This document shows positions 54,769-63,208 of a DNA stretch of 64,000 nucleotides, one piece after another. Location: positions 20,410 to 84,409 of the forward strand of contig JARLGX010000037.1 of assembly GCA_031292575.1 (NCBI GenBank). The letters are read 5' to 3'. Both the position numbers and the translations under genes were made by a program. Below the pieces are notes generated by a model. The model was not told the origin of the DNA. It saw only the letters and a list, made by a program, of their open reading frames with translations, and did not search any database. The stretch comes from Paludibacter sp. Lineage in GTDB: Bacteria > Bacteroidota > Bacteroidia > Bacteroidales > Paludibacteraceae. The first letter of the stretch is position 1. Each line of letters opens with the position of its first letter.

Positions 54769-55461
54769 TTAAAGATTTTTTGATCCTTTTCTGGCTTTAA
54801 TTTTAGCCAACTTTTCAGCTTTTATATCACCCAACAAATCATAAGTCATCCGATGATACGGAGTTGTTCCATGCTTCCGAATGGCAGCACGATGTTTTAA
54901 GGTTGGATAGGCTTTGTTTTTGTCCCAGTCATACACCGGATATTCGGCATGAAGTTGCTGCATAATTTCGTCCCTGTGGGTTTTAGCAAGAACAGATGCC
55001 GCGGCAATGGAAAGGTATTTGCTATCGCCTTTTACAATGGTTTGATGCGGAATATTGGCGTATTGTTTAAACCGATTACCATCTATGATAACAAATTGCG
55101 GACGAATAATAAGTTTATCCATAGCACGATGCATAGCTAAAATAGATGCATTCAAAATATTTATTTCGTCAATTGTTTCATTGCTTACCACTGCAACAGC
55201 CCATGCAATAGCTTGCTTTTCTATAATCGGGCGAAGCAAATCCCGTTCATGTTCTGTAAGTTGTTTGGAATCGTTTAGCGTTGGACAATTGAAATCGGAA
55301 GGTAAAATAACCGCTGCTGCCACAACCGGTCCGGCTAAGCAACCGCGTCCTGCTTCATCACAACCACATTCATAGACAAATGAAGAAAAATTGCCTTTTA
55401 AAACTACTTGGGGTTCAGTGCGATTAATTTTATTTCGATTTTCTATTTCGATTTTCTTCAT
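54769..55461 (-). CDS. rnhB: ribonuclease HII
   Basis: A 230-residue enzyme that nicks RNA in RNA-DNA hybrids and at single ribonucleotides. It has CGCDEAGRGCLAGPVVAAAV with the catalytic Asp-Glu pair, then VIIDGNRF, KGDSKYLSIAAASVLAKTHRD and the closing LKHRAAIRKHGTTPYHR. The ATG at 55461 is chosen over one eight codons upstream; the N-terminal 30 residues before the core are longer than in most RNases HII. The start overlaps the end of cvpA by 32 bases, indicating coupling. It converges on tamL with only 7 bases between stops. Confidence 0.93.
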   Translation of the reverse strand: MKKIEIENRNKINRTEPQVVLKGNFSSFVYECGCDEAGRGCLAGPVVAAAVILPSDFNCPTLNDSKQLTEHERDLLRPIIEKQAIAWAVAVVSNETIDEINILNASILAMHRAMDKLIIRPQFVIIDGNRFKQYANIPHQTIVKGDSKYLSIAAASVLAKTHRDEIMQQLHAEYPVYDWDKNKAYPTLKHRAAIRKHGTTPYHRMTYDLLGDIKAEKLAKIKARKGSKNL

Positions 55462-55972
55462 TGACCGAATCTTCTTTAAAATCAAATGTTTTACTGCTTT
55501 TTGTTTCTTCCCACAAAGCGGGAGCTAAGTTCTTTATCGGTTTGAATGCAATTGATTCTGACTTAGTTTTAGTTCTGACAAGACTGAATCGTGAATCTAA
55601 AGCATCAACTACATTGAGTAAAACACTCACGATTAGTGCGTACTTAAGTGCACCAAATAATCCGCCAAGAAATTTATTAAGTCCGCCAAGTGCTATTGAA
55701 TCAAATATCTTATCAAGAACTTTGGCTAAAAGAAGTAATCCTATAATTACAAAAAGAAAAAGAAAAAAATAAGCAAAAGGCCTCGCGGTTTTGTCTGAAA
55801 ATTTAAACTGATTAATAAGAATCTCAGAAACAAATGGAGCAAAAATTTTAGCAACATAAATGCCTAACACAATGGCCACAAAAGATGTTAGCTCTTTAAT
55901 TAGTCCCTTGAAGAGACCAAAAACAAATCCTAAAACTATTGGAATCAGAATAATGAGATCTAAGGTGTTCAT
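55430..55972 (-). CDS. cvpA: CvpA-family membrane protein
   Basis: A 180-residue inner-membrane protein with four predicted spans: TLDLIILIPIVLGFVFGL, ELTSFVAIVLGIYVAKIF, PFAYFFLFLFVIIGLLLL and LNKFLGGLFGALKYALIV. The GFVFGLFKGLIKEL and GALKYALIVSVLL motifs match CvpA, first linked to colicin V production and involved in envelope homeostasis. A charged C-terminal tail of about 60 residues follows. The ATG at 55972 is chosen because it follows a -7 element and begins the first span; an in-frame ATG at 56008 would precede the promoter. Overlaps rnhB. Confidence 0.88.
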   Translation of the reverse strand: MNTLDLIILIPIVLGFVFGLFKGLIKELTSFVAIVLGIYVAKIFAPFVSEILINQFKFSDKTARPFAYFFLFLFVIIGLLLLAKVLDKIFDSIALGGLNKFLGGLFGALKYALIVSVLLNVVDALDSRFSLVRTKTKSESIAFKPIKNLAPALWEETKSSKTFDFKEDSVNEENRNRKSK

Positions 55973-55989
55973 GTTTTCACTTGTTTGTG

Positions 55990-55997
55990 CAAAGATA
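55990..55997 (-). promoter_or_regulatory. -7 element for cvpA-rnhB
   Basis: TATCTTTG on the minus strand, 18 bases before the cvpA start. It supports the shorter cvpA start. Confidence 0.45.
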
Positions 55998-56197
55998 TAA
56001 AAAAACACTGATATATATTTTCTCTCAAAATTTGCGTTTATAAAGAATTATAGCGTAGCATTTTTTCAAAATTAAAAATCTTTTTTTTGTCTAAATTACG
56101 CCATTTAATAATTTTACGGCTGAATGTCAGAGAATTAATTATTCAAATAATTTCAGTAACTTTACGATTTAAAATGAATTTCATTTTCTAAACCATT

Positions 56198-56214
56198 TTG
56201 GCACAGAAATTGGG
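56198..56214 (+). promoter_or_regulatory. possible sigma-54-type promoter
   Basis: TTGGCACAGAAATTGGG: the -24 half (TGGCAC) is perfect and the -12 half reads TTGG instead of TTGC at the right 10-base spacing. It lies 78 bases before the next ATG. Weak on its own. Nothing else is recognised in the 55998-56291 gap. Confidence 0.3.
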
Positions 56215-56291
56215 TATATGCAATGCATGAAAATAATCATTCTGAACTTATATCAGAAACATAAACAATCATAGCTTTAAAATTTACAATT

Positions 56292-57431
56292 ATGAAAACA
56301 AAATTAGCAAGCCTGTTAGTGGTACTCTTGGTTATAACCACTCAATGTATGGCACAAAATCACATTACTGTTTCTGCACAAAACGACGATATTAGCAATA
56401 ATCTGGATCTAAAGGCAGTAGCTACGGCTTTTGGAGAATCAGCCAATCTTCAGGACTTTGAAAAACGGTTGAACGATTACGACAGCGGAATTTCAAATCT
56501 GGATTTGAATAATGATGGTCAGGTTGATTATTTGCGCGTGATTGAAAAAACAGATAATGGCATTCACGTAGTTGAAATTCAAGCCGTTTTAGCCAAAGAT
56601 GTTTATCAAGACGTGGCATCAATAGTTGTAGAAAAAGATCAAAACGATAATCCAACTGTTCAAGTGATTGGTGATCCTTATATTTATGGTGATAATTACA
56701 TTATCGAACCTGCTTATACCTACACACCTTCAATATTCTCGTTTTTCTGGGGTCCCAATTATTTTAGCTGGTATTCACCATTTTATTGGGGATATTATCC
56801 ACACTACTACCGTTTCCGCAGACCTTTCGAATTAGATATTTATCGCTCAAATATTTATGCACAGATAAATCATAACCAACGGTATTATTATACAAATCAA
56901 TTAAGAGATAACCGTGCATTAATTCTGCAAAGTTCAATCAGACGAAACGATTATGCCAATAGATACCCCGATCGTTCTTTTTCTGCCAGAAATATAAATG
57001 TACGTAATAAAAGAGACTTTGAATTCAATCGAAATGGCGTTAATTATGATAGAAGTCGTTCTAATAATACATATCAAACAAATCCGAATGGTGCCAGAAA
57101 CGTAAGATCATACGACAATTCAGGTGTAAGAAACCCTCAACCCAACGGATACAATACCAGGTCTTATTCAGCACCTATGAATAATGGTAATTCCGGAGTT
57201 CAAAGATCAAATAATTACCAACAAAGGATGAATTCTGATAATATGAACAGGAATAACAACAATGTCAACACCAATAATAATTCTGTACAACGACAAAATT
57301 ACAACAGGCCTACACAAGTCTCACAACCAAAACCCATGATACAAAGATCTAATAACAACGCAAATAGAGAGGTAAAATCAGAAAACAGAAGCGAGAATCG
57401 TTCTGAAAACAGATCAGATAACAGAAGATAA
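56292..57431 (+). CDS. exported Asn/Arg-rich protein with an EF-hand-like N-terminal domain
   Basis: A 379-residue protein with signal MKTKLASLLVVLLVITTQCMA. Residues 35-130 form a small domain with DLNNDGQVDYLRV (71-83), which has the spacing of a calcium-binding EF-hand loop, followed by VVEIQAVLAKDVYQD. Residues 145-180 are strongly aromatic (FFWGPNYFSWYSPFYWGYYP). The remaining 200 residues are a disordered, Asn/Arg/Tyr/Ser-rich tail ending in four tandem SENR/SDNR units. Similar exported proteins of unknown function are common in Bacteroidetes. The basic tail may bind polyanions such as DNA or lipopolysaccharide; that is inference. Confidence 0.75.
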   Translation: MKTKLASLLVVLLVITTQCMAQNHITVSAQNDDISNNLDLKAVATAFGESANLQDFEKRLNDYDSGISNLDLNNDGQVDYLRVIEKTDNGIHVVEIQAVLAKDVYQDVASIVVEKDQNDNPTVQVIGDPYIYGDNYIIEPAYTYTPSIFSFFWGPNYFSWYSPFYWGYYPHYYRFRRPFELDIYRSNIYAQINHNQRYYYTNQLRDNRALILQSSIRRNDYANRYPDRSFSARNINVRNKRDFEFNRNGVNYDRSRSNNTYQTNPNGARNVRSYDNSGVRNPQPNGYNTRSYSAPMNNGNSGVQRSNNYQQRMNSDNMNRNNNNVNTNNNSVQRQNYNRPTQVSQPKPMIQRSNNNANREVKSENRSENRSENRSDNRR

Positions 57432-57465
57432 AAAAGGTGTAATTTAAGAAAGGTGTTTAGTTAAC

Positions 57466-57503
57466 AAAATAATGCTGAGAGTTTTCTCAGCATTATTTTT
57501 TTG
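57466..57503. terminator. bidirectional hairpin terminator
   Basis: Perfect 15-base arms (57466-57480, 57485-57499) with a GTTT loop and T-run, overlapping the end of the convergent glycosyltransferase gene. Confidence 0.8.
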
Positions 57504-58434
57504 AATGAATTGAGGCTAAATACTCCTGTTCGGTTTGCCCCGGAGTAGGAATGAGCTCTGCTTTGTGAAGGCAATTAAGTGCCTCTAAATCCATAATGCC
57601 GGAATAACCGGAACGACAAATAATCTTTTTCGAACCAATAAAAAAAGCCGCCATTTCAAAATCAGAAAGATGCGAAATTAATGTTACATTTCCAATTTGT
57701 GTTTCTTTCTTTTTTGTTTGCGGTTGCCCACAAATAATAAGTGTTTTCTGAGACCTGTTCTTGTATTTTAGAATCAAATTTTCTTCAAATATGGTTCGCT
57801 GCGGTTCTACCCCCGAAATCACTGCCACCACTTCATAATCTGTATTTGGTTGAGTATTTGCCATGCCACGAAAGCGGGATAATGTCCCGATAAACTTTGC
57901 ATTACGCGGCAAAGGATATTTGTGAGCCAAATCACCCGACAAACCTCCGTTTTCCTTTCTGTCAGGAATCCAACAATCATCGTAACGATTAATAAAAGCT
58001 TTATGGATATTATGAACTATTAATTCGAGAAACTTTAGGTTTTCAGGCATTTTCACCATCAGTTGGTGCGTTATGTATACAGAATGAACTTGATTGCTCC
58101 ACATCCCGAAACGGTTGTCGGAAATCACCTGGTCGAAATGCTCGGATTGGAGCAAATCTCTCAGCCAGTAATGTTCACGGATAATTCCACTAATAATGGT
58201 TGGTAAATTGAAAAGCATTGCTCCTACCTGTGATTTGCCCTTGGCATAATAAACCGAATAGGAAGGATAGTCAATGAAATGAAGAGTTGGGAATTCCTGT
58301 CGCAAAAGTTCAAGCGGAAATCCATCAGCCAGCACGACTACCTCGTGACCCTCGGACCTTAGTTTTCTGATTATTGGTACACAGCGGGTGGCATGTCCCA
58401 ATCCCCAGTTTAGCGGACAAATAAGAATTTTCAT
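57493..58434 (-). CDS. GT-B glycosyltransferase, MurG-like
   Basis: A 313-residue protein with an N-terminal nucleotide-sugar transferase start, MKILICPLNWGLGHATRCVP, where GLGHATR matches the acceptor-side motif of GT-B enzymes related to MurG. The second Rossmann domain contains VVAVISGVEPQRTIFEE and ends with IICRSGYSGIMDLEALN, a donor-binding signature. It is a little shorter than most relatives (about 350), and its stop lies inside the terminator hairpin. It may glycosylate a lipid; donor and acceptor are not determinable. Confidence 0.75.
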   Translation of the reverse strand: MKILICPLNWGLGHATRCVPIIRKLRSEGHEVVVLADGFPLELLRQEFPTLHFIDYPSYSVYYAKGKSQVGAMLFNLPTIISGIIREHYWLRDLLQSEHFDQVISDNRFGMWSNQVHSVYITHQLMVKMPENLKFLELIVHNIHKAFINRYDDCWIPDRKENGGLSGDLAHKYPLPRNAKFIGTLSRFRGMANTQPNTDYEVVAVISGVEPQRTIFEENLILKYKNRSQKTLIICGQPQTKKKETQIGNVTLISHLSDFEMAAFFIGSKKIICRSGYSGIMDLEALNCLHKAELIPTPGQTEQEYLASIHSKK

Positions 58435-58440
58435 ATGACC

Positions 58441-58546
58441 GACCCCTAACCCCTAAAGGGGAATTAAATTACTATTGTCTCCTAATAATATTTTGTTTAA
58501 AGTGCTTATTGTAATGGCTCTTATTCCCCTTTAGGGGTTAGGGGTC
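58441..58546. repeat. dispersed inverted-repeat element, copy 1 (24-base arms, 58-base centre)
   Basis: Arms 58441-58464 and 58523-58546 are perfect inverted repeats beginning GACCCCTAACCCC, around a 58-base AT-rich centre. The element fills the gap between two minus-strand genes and resembles the element at 63848-63955 in design. Confidence 0.85.
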
Positions 58547-58550
58547 TTTT

Positions 58551-59321
58551 TTACCCTGCCACCGACACATCAAAGCCTCTGGCTTTCACTTTCTCTGCAA
58601 TTTTATTTAATTCGTCAACATTTACTTTTTCAAGGTTTTGAGTAGGTGCTTCACGGTCGAGGCTGTACATCATTACCTGTTGCGGACGAATTTCGTCCAA
58701 TGCATTGAGCCAGGCTTCCACTTCTTCATCGGTAGTATTATCAATTTTCTCGCCATTTACCACACCACGCAGAAACATTGTTTGAATAATGAGCCTTCCT
58801 TCAAATTTCTTTAAATGTTCGATAAACCAAGCCACGTTGATGTGCTTACCCACGGGTTGATCCATTAGTTTCATCGTTCGATCTACAGCCGAATCAAATT
58901 TCAGGATATTGTTATCCACTTTATTGAGCGCATTGAAGATGTGTGATATGTGAATCTTGGTTGAATTTGAAAGAACACTCACTTTAGCTGTTGGACAATA
59001 CTTGTTTCTCAAAACGATGGTATCATCAATTATTCCTTCGAATTCGGCATGAAGCGTTGGTTCTCCATTTCCTGCAAAGGTAATCACATCGGGAATCTGC
59101 CCTTCGGCAACCATTTCCTGCAATTTGGCTTCGAGGGTTTCGCGCACTTGTTCACGCGTGGGAATGGGCGAATCCTGCATGGTGGTATTAAAACCACATT
59201 CGCAGTAAATGCAGTTAAAAGAACATATTTTAGCGTCAATCGGCAGTAGGTTTACACCCAGCGAAAGTCCTAGCCGACGACTGTGAATAGGTCCGAAAAT
59301 TATTTGGTCGAATAAAAGCAT
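58551..59321 (-). CDS. radical SAM protein (COG0731-like)
   Basis: A 256-residue radical SAM enzyme. The N-terminus LFDQIIFGPIHSRRLGLSLG is diagnostic of this family, followed by the cluster motif CSFNCIYC (Cys at 33, 37 and 40) and the GNGEPTLH motif that contacts S-adenosylmethionine. A KFDSAVDRTMKLMDQP region and QTMFLRGVVNGEKID continue the barrel. The family is related to tRNA-wybutosine enzymes but its bacterial reaction is unknown. No peptide or partner gene is beside it; dnaG lies upstream on the same strand. Confidence 0.85.
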   Translation of the reverse strand: MLLFDQIIFGPIHSRRLGLSLGVNLLPIDAKICSFNCIYCECGFNTTMQDSPIPTREQVRETLEAKLQEMVAEGQIPDVITFAGNGEPTLHAEFEGIIDDTIVLRNKYCPTAKVSVLSNSTKIHISHIFNALNKVDNNILKFDSAVDRTMKLMDQPVGKHINVAWFIEHLKKFEGRLIIQTMFLRGVVNGEKIDNTTDEEVEAWLNALDEIRPQQVMMYSLDREAPTQNLEKVNVDELNKIAEKVKARGFDVSVAG

Positions 59322-59362
59322 TATTTTATTGTTGAATTGTGTAACTTTTGAATTGAACCAGG

Positions 59363-61315
59363 TTACAATTTTATTATTATCCTCTCACCGAGCGTTTTCG
59401 AAAGTTGTTTTTTTACTACTTCCAGTTGACTCATCTCCCGCATAATTTCATCAACCAATGCATTGTTTTTTTCATCATTGGCTGCTTTCATTTGCAAGAG
59501 TTTTTGCCTGATTATTTCCAAAATCAGGCTATTTTTAAATTCAAACACAACCCGTGGAACAAGCTCGAGCAATCTTTCGGAGTCGGCTTCCACCTTCTTT
59601 ATTTTCGAATGAACTTTGCTCAATGTGTATTTTTCTGAAATTAAATCGGCAGTAATTGTGCTGATTTCGCTGTTTTGATGATATAAGAAGAAACGTTCGA
59701 CGGCAAAATTCTCTTGCTGAAAATTATTTTTATATTCTTCCAGCATATATGCATGCAGTGAATTATCGAAAACAAGATTATCGCGTTCCAGCTCATCCAG
59801 AATATAAGCACCAACCGTCACGGGCTGTTGTTTTTCTTCGTCGGCATAATACAGCAGTGCATCGCCGTATTTTATCAGTATCTGTAAGATATTACGTTCC
59901 TGTGCTTCAAACTTAGTGCCCGAAATAGCTTTAGCATTTCTTATTTCCTGTTCGTCTTCCTGAGGTAAAGTTACCGTTTCTGTTTGCCGGCGGGTGGCAG
60001 CTTTTTCCTGTTCATTACTTTTGATTTTGTTTATTTCGTAGTAAAGCATTTGCTCTTCCACGTTGAGCAATGTGCTGCATTCTTTCACATACTCGCCACG
60101 TATGGCTGTGTTAGGAATAATAGCAATGCTTCGCACAATGTCCAGCACCAGTCCGGCACGTTTCACTGGGTCGTTGCCGGCATCCGCCATCAGTAAGTTT
60201 GTTTTGAAACGGATAAAGTCGGAAGCATTATGCTCCACGTATTCAATAAAATCCGACGCATTTGTTTTGCGGGCAAATGAGTCGGGGTCATCGCCGTCGG
60301 GAAGCAAAAGCACTTTTATATTCAGGCCTTCTTCGAGCAGTAAATCTATTCCGCGAATGGAAGCTTTGATACCGGCTGCATCGCCGTCGTAAATCACTGT
60401 TACGTTTTCGGTGAAACGATGAATTAGTCGGATTTGTCCGGGCGTAAGCGAAGTTCCCGACGAAGCTACCACGTTTTCGATGCCACTTTGATGCATCGAA
60501 ATCACATCGGTGTAACCTTCCACTAAAAAGCAGCGGTCTTGTTTAACGATGGCTTGTTTGGCAAAGTAAATGCCGTAAAGTTCGTTGCTTTTATGGTAAA
60601 TTTCCGATTCGGGTGAATTGACGTACTTCGCCATCTTGTCGTCCTTCTTGAGAATACGTCCCCCGAATGCCACCACTTTACCGGAAAGCGAATGGACAGG
60701 AAACATAACTCGTCCGCGGAAACGGTCGGCAAGGTAGTTATTTTCGCCCTCAAGTGTAAGCCCTGTTTTAACAAGGTATTCTTTGTTGTACCCGGCTTTG
60801 ACAGCCGACTGGGTGAATGCATCGCGCTGGTCGAGGCTGTAGCCGAGCTGGAATTTCTGGATAATATCGTCGCGGAAACCACGTTCGCGGAAATAGCTTA
60901 GCCCGATGGATTTACCGTCGATGTGATGATGAAGCGTGTGTGTAAAGTGTTTTTGTGCAAACTCATTGACCAGAAACATGCTTTCGCGGTCGTTGCGCAC
61001 AGCCATTTCTTCTTCTGAAAGTTCGCGCTCCTGCACTTCGATGTGGTACTTGCGGGCGAGGTATTTCAGCGCTTCGTAATACGAAATCTGCTCGTGCTCC
61101 ATGATGAAATGCACGGAATTACCTCCCTTGCCGCAACCGAAACATTTGAATATGCCTTTGGCAGGCGAAACGGTAAACGAAGGCGTTTTTTCGTTGTGAA
61201 AAGGACACAAACCCAACAGATTCACCCCACGTTTGCGCAGGGTAACAAAATCACCGACCACATCTTGAATCTGTGCGACTTCGGTAATTCGATCTATGGT
61301 AGGTTGGTCTATCAT
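59363..61315 (-). CDS. dnaG: DNA primase
   Basis: A 650-residue primase that makes RNA primers for replication. The N-terminal CHC2 zinc domain is seen as CPFHNEKTPSFTVSPAKG and KCFGCGKGG near residues 38-65. The Toprim domain has VEGYTDVISMHQSG, VIYDGDAAGIKASIRG and PDGDDPDSFAR with all metal-binding acids. The C-terminal 200 residues form the helicase-interacting region and are less conserved. The upstream leader contains a 23-base tandem repeat and a 26-base palindrome. Confidence 0.96.
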   Translation of the reverse strand: MIDQPTIDRITEVAQIQDVVGDFVTLRKRGVNLLGLCPFHNEKTPSFTVSPAKGIFKCFGCGKGGNSVHFIMEHEQISYYEALKYLARKYHIEVQERELSEEEMAVRNDRESMFLVNEFAQKHFTHTLHHHIDGKSIGLSYFRERGFRDDIIQKFQLGYSLDQRDAFTQSAVKAGYNKEYLVKTGLTLEGENNYLADRFRGRVMFPVHSLSGKVVAFGGRILKKDDKMAKYVNSPESEIYHKSNELYGIYFAKQAIVKQDRCFLVEGYTDVISMHQSGIENVVASSGTSLTPGQIRLIHRFTENVTVIYDGDAAGIKASIRGIDLLLEEGLNIKVLLLPDGDDPDSFARKTNASDFIEYVEHNASDFIRFKTNLLMADAGNDPVKRAGLVLDIVRSIAIIPNTAIRGEYVKECSTLLNVEEQMLYYEINKIKSNEQEKAATRRQTETVTLPQEDEQEIRNAKAISGTKFEAQERNILQILIKYGDALLYYADEEKQQPVTVGAYILDELERDNLVFDNSLHAYMLEEYKNNFQQENFAVERFFLYHQNSEISTITADLISEKYTLSKVHSKIKKVEADSERLLELVPRVVFEFKNSLILEIIRQKLLQMKAANDEKNNALVDEIMREMSQLEVVKKQLSKTLGERIIIKL

Positions 61316-61327
61316 TTTTCAGGAGAT

Positions 61328-61405
61328 TTGTAGAGACGCATTGTTGGGATTTATAGAGACGCACTTATTAGATTTATAGAGACGCATTGCAATGCGTCTC
61401 TACAA
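61328..61405. repeat. 23-base tandem repeat ending in a 26-base perfect palindrome
   Basis: TAGAGACGCA occurs at 61331, 61354 and 61377, exactly 23 bases apart, with ATTTA ending the first two units. The third copy runs into its own reverse complement, forming a 26-base perfect palindrome at 61377-61402. It lies just upstream of dnaG. Confidence 0.85.
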
Positions 61406-61421
61406 CAGAAAAAACACGATA

Positions 61422-61429
61422 CAAAACTA
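61422..61429 (-). promoter_or_regulatory. possible -7 element for dnaG
   Basis: TAGTTTTG on the minus strand fits TAnnTTTG. If used, the dnaG leader would be about 100 bases and would include the tandem repeat and palindrome. No -33 box seen. Confidence 0.3.
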
Positions 61430-61506
61430 CAGATTTTATTCGGGAAAACGGATACAGAAAAGTTTAAATTTGGTGGAAGGTTGAAAGCGGGTGTACAGGG
61501 TGGGTC

Positions 61507-61554
61507 TCGCGGTTTGTAACCGCGGATATGGAAGAGCGAGGTTACAAACCGCGA
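61507..61554. repeat. inverted repeat with 15-base perfect arms
   Basis: Arms 61507-61521 (TCGCGGTTTGTAACC) and 61540-61554 are perfect inverted repeats around 18 bases, with partial pairing continuing into flanking GGGT/ACCC. It is GC-rich and lies between the divergent dnaG and rpoN genes. Confidence 0.8.
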
Positions 61555-61637
61555 AACCCCGACGCTTGAACTTCCTTTGGGAAAATTCAACTCAAAACCC
61601 TTTGACCTGAAAATTGTAATGCACACTGTCTTTTCCC

Positions 61638-61668
61638 TTTACGTTCTACTAAAAAAAACGTATCTTTG
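61638..61668 (+). promoter_or_regulatory. promoter for rpoN
   Basis: TATCTTTG (61661-61668) with TTTA (61638-61641) at the 19-base spacing of a -33 box. The chosen rpoN ATG is 47 bases downstream of the -7 element. Confidence 0.55.
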
Positions 61669-61714
61669 CAACGTATTACCGGTCTTAAATGACCCGATAA
61701 TTGATTTCCGATTT

Positions 61715-63166
61715 ATGTTAAAGCAACAGTTACAACAAAAGTTACAACAAAAACTATCGCCTGCGCAAATTCAGGTTATTAAAATGCTCGAAGTGCCTAC
61801 TTTGGAGCTGGAAGAGCGTATCCGTCAGGAATTGGAAGAAAATCCCGCGCTGGAAGAAGGTGCGGAATCGGACAAAGAATCGGAGGAAATGGATGATTTG
61901 AGCATTGATGATGGCGGCAATAACGATGACTTCGACCCGGAAGAATATATGGCCGACGATGATATTCCCGATTATAAACTGAAAGCCAACAATGCATCGA
62001 AAGACGACAAACACGAGGATATACCTTTTTCGGCAGGCATGACTTTTCATGAATTCTTGCTGGATCAGGTTGGGTTACTCCAACTTTCGGAAAAAGACCG
62101 CTTGCTGATCGAATATGTAATTGGGAATATTGACGAAGAAGGCTATCTCCGCCGCACTCCCGAAGCCATGGTAGATGACATCGTGTTTCAGGCCGGAGTG
62201 CAAACCACCGACGAAGAGATGATGCATATCATCCAGTTGGTACGCCAGCTCGATCCCGCAGGTGTGTGTGCTACTAATCTTCAGGAATGCTTGTTGCTGC
62301 AGCTGGAACGCAAAGAAGTATGCCCATCGGTTAAACTTGCAATACATCTTGTAAAAGATTATTTCGAAGAATTTTCAAAGAAACATTACGATAAAATTCA
62401 ACGCGGGTTGGACATGGATGATGCCATGCTAAAAAAAGTGATGAACGAAATCATTCACCTCAACCCGAAGCCGGGGAATGCCTGGGGTGGCAATATTCTG
62501 GAAAAATCGATGACAACCATTGTCCCTGATTTTAATCTGGAAAATGATGAAGGCCAGCTTACAGTGTCGCTTAATAACAGCAATGTGCCTGAACTCAGGG
62601 TAAACAGTACTTACAATGAAATGTTTCAGGATTATGCCGGAAACAAACAAAACCAAAGCCGCGAAATGAAAGAAGCGGTAATGTTCGTTAAACAAAAGAT
62701 TGATTCCGCGCGTTGGTTTATTGATGCCATCAAACAGCGGCAGCAAACTTTGCTCACAACCATGATGGCAATCGTGGATTTTCAACGCGAATTCTTTATT
62801 GAAGGCGATGATACTTACATGAAACCAATGATTCTGAAAGACATTGCCGACCGCACGGGATATGATATCTCCACCATCTCGCGCGTGAGCAACAGCAAAT
62901 ATATTCAAACCGAATTCGGCATCTTTCCGGTGAAATATTTCTTCTCGGAATCGATGACAAACGACTCGGGCGAAGAAGTTTCAACGCGCGAAATAAAACA
63001 AATTTTGTTTGAATGTATTGAAAAAGAAAATAAACGCAAGCCTTTGAACGATGAAGCATTGGTTGAAGTGCTGAAAACAAAAGGCTACGTTATTGCCCGC
63101 CGTACTGTTGCCAAATACCGCGAACAGTTGAATATCCCGGTGGCACGAATGCGCAGGGAAATATAA
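61715..63166 (+). CDS. rpoN: RNA polymerase sigma-54 factor
   Basis: A 483-residue alternative sigma factor needing ATP-dependent activators. The N-terminal activator-interacting region is glutamine-rich (LKQQLQQKLQQKLSPAQIQV) and is followed by an acidic stretch. The core-binding domain is in the middle and the C-terminal RpoN box reads ARRTVAKYREQLNIP, the canonical -24 recognition motif. The ATG at 61715 is chosen over 61577 because it starts at the conserved Gln-rich region and follows the promoter. It is divergent from dnaG and 42 bases from the next gene. Confidence 0.96.
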   Translation: MLKQQLQQKLQQKLSPAQIQVIKMLEVPTLELEERIRQELEENPALEEGAESDKESEEMDDLSIDDGGNNDDFDPEEYMADDDIPDYKLKANNASKDDKHEDIPFSAGMTFHEFLLDQVGLLQLSEKDRLLIEYVIGNIDEEGYLRRTPEAMVDDIVFQAGVQTTDEEMMHIIQLVRQLDPAGVCATNLQECLLLQLERKEVCPSVKLAIHLVKDYFEEFSKKHYDKIQRGLDMDDAMLKKVMNEIIHLNPKPGNAWGGNILEKSMTTIVPDFNLENDEGQLTVSLNNSNVPELRVNSTYNEMFQDYAGNKQNQSREMKEAVMFVKQKIDSARWFIDAIKQRQQTLLTTMMAIVDFQREFFIEGDDTYMKPMILKDIADRTGYDISTISRVSNSKYIQTEFGIFPVKYFFSESMTNDSGEEVSTREIKQILFECIEKENKRKPLNDEALVEVLKTKGYVIARRTVAKYREQLNIPVARMRREI

Positions 63167-63208
63167 AATAGTGGCAAGTGATTAATGGTAAATTGTAAAT
63201 CCTTTTAG

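Noticed and set aside
61331..61402. Three regularly spaced repeats as a small CRISPR array
   Set aside because: Only three 10-base cores with 23-base period, no unique spacers, no cas genes and a palindromic end; this is a tandem repeat.
62429..62908. 159-codon minus-strand frame inside rpoN
   Set aside because: Overlaps the conserved core of sigma-54 completely and has no coding features of its own.
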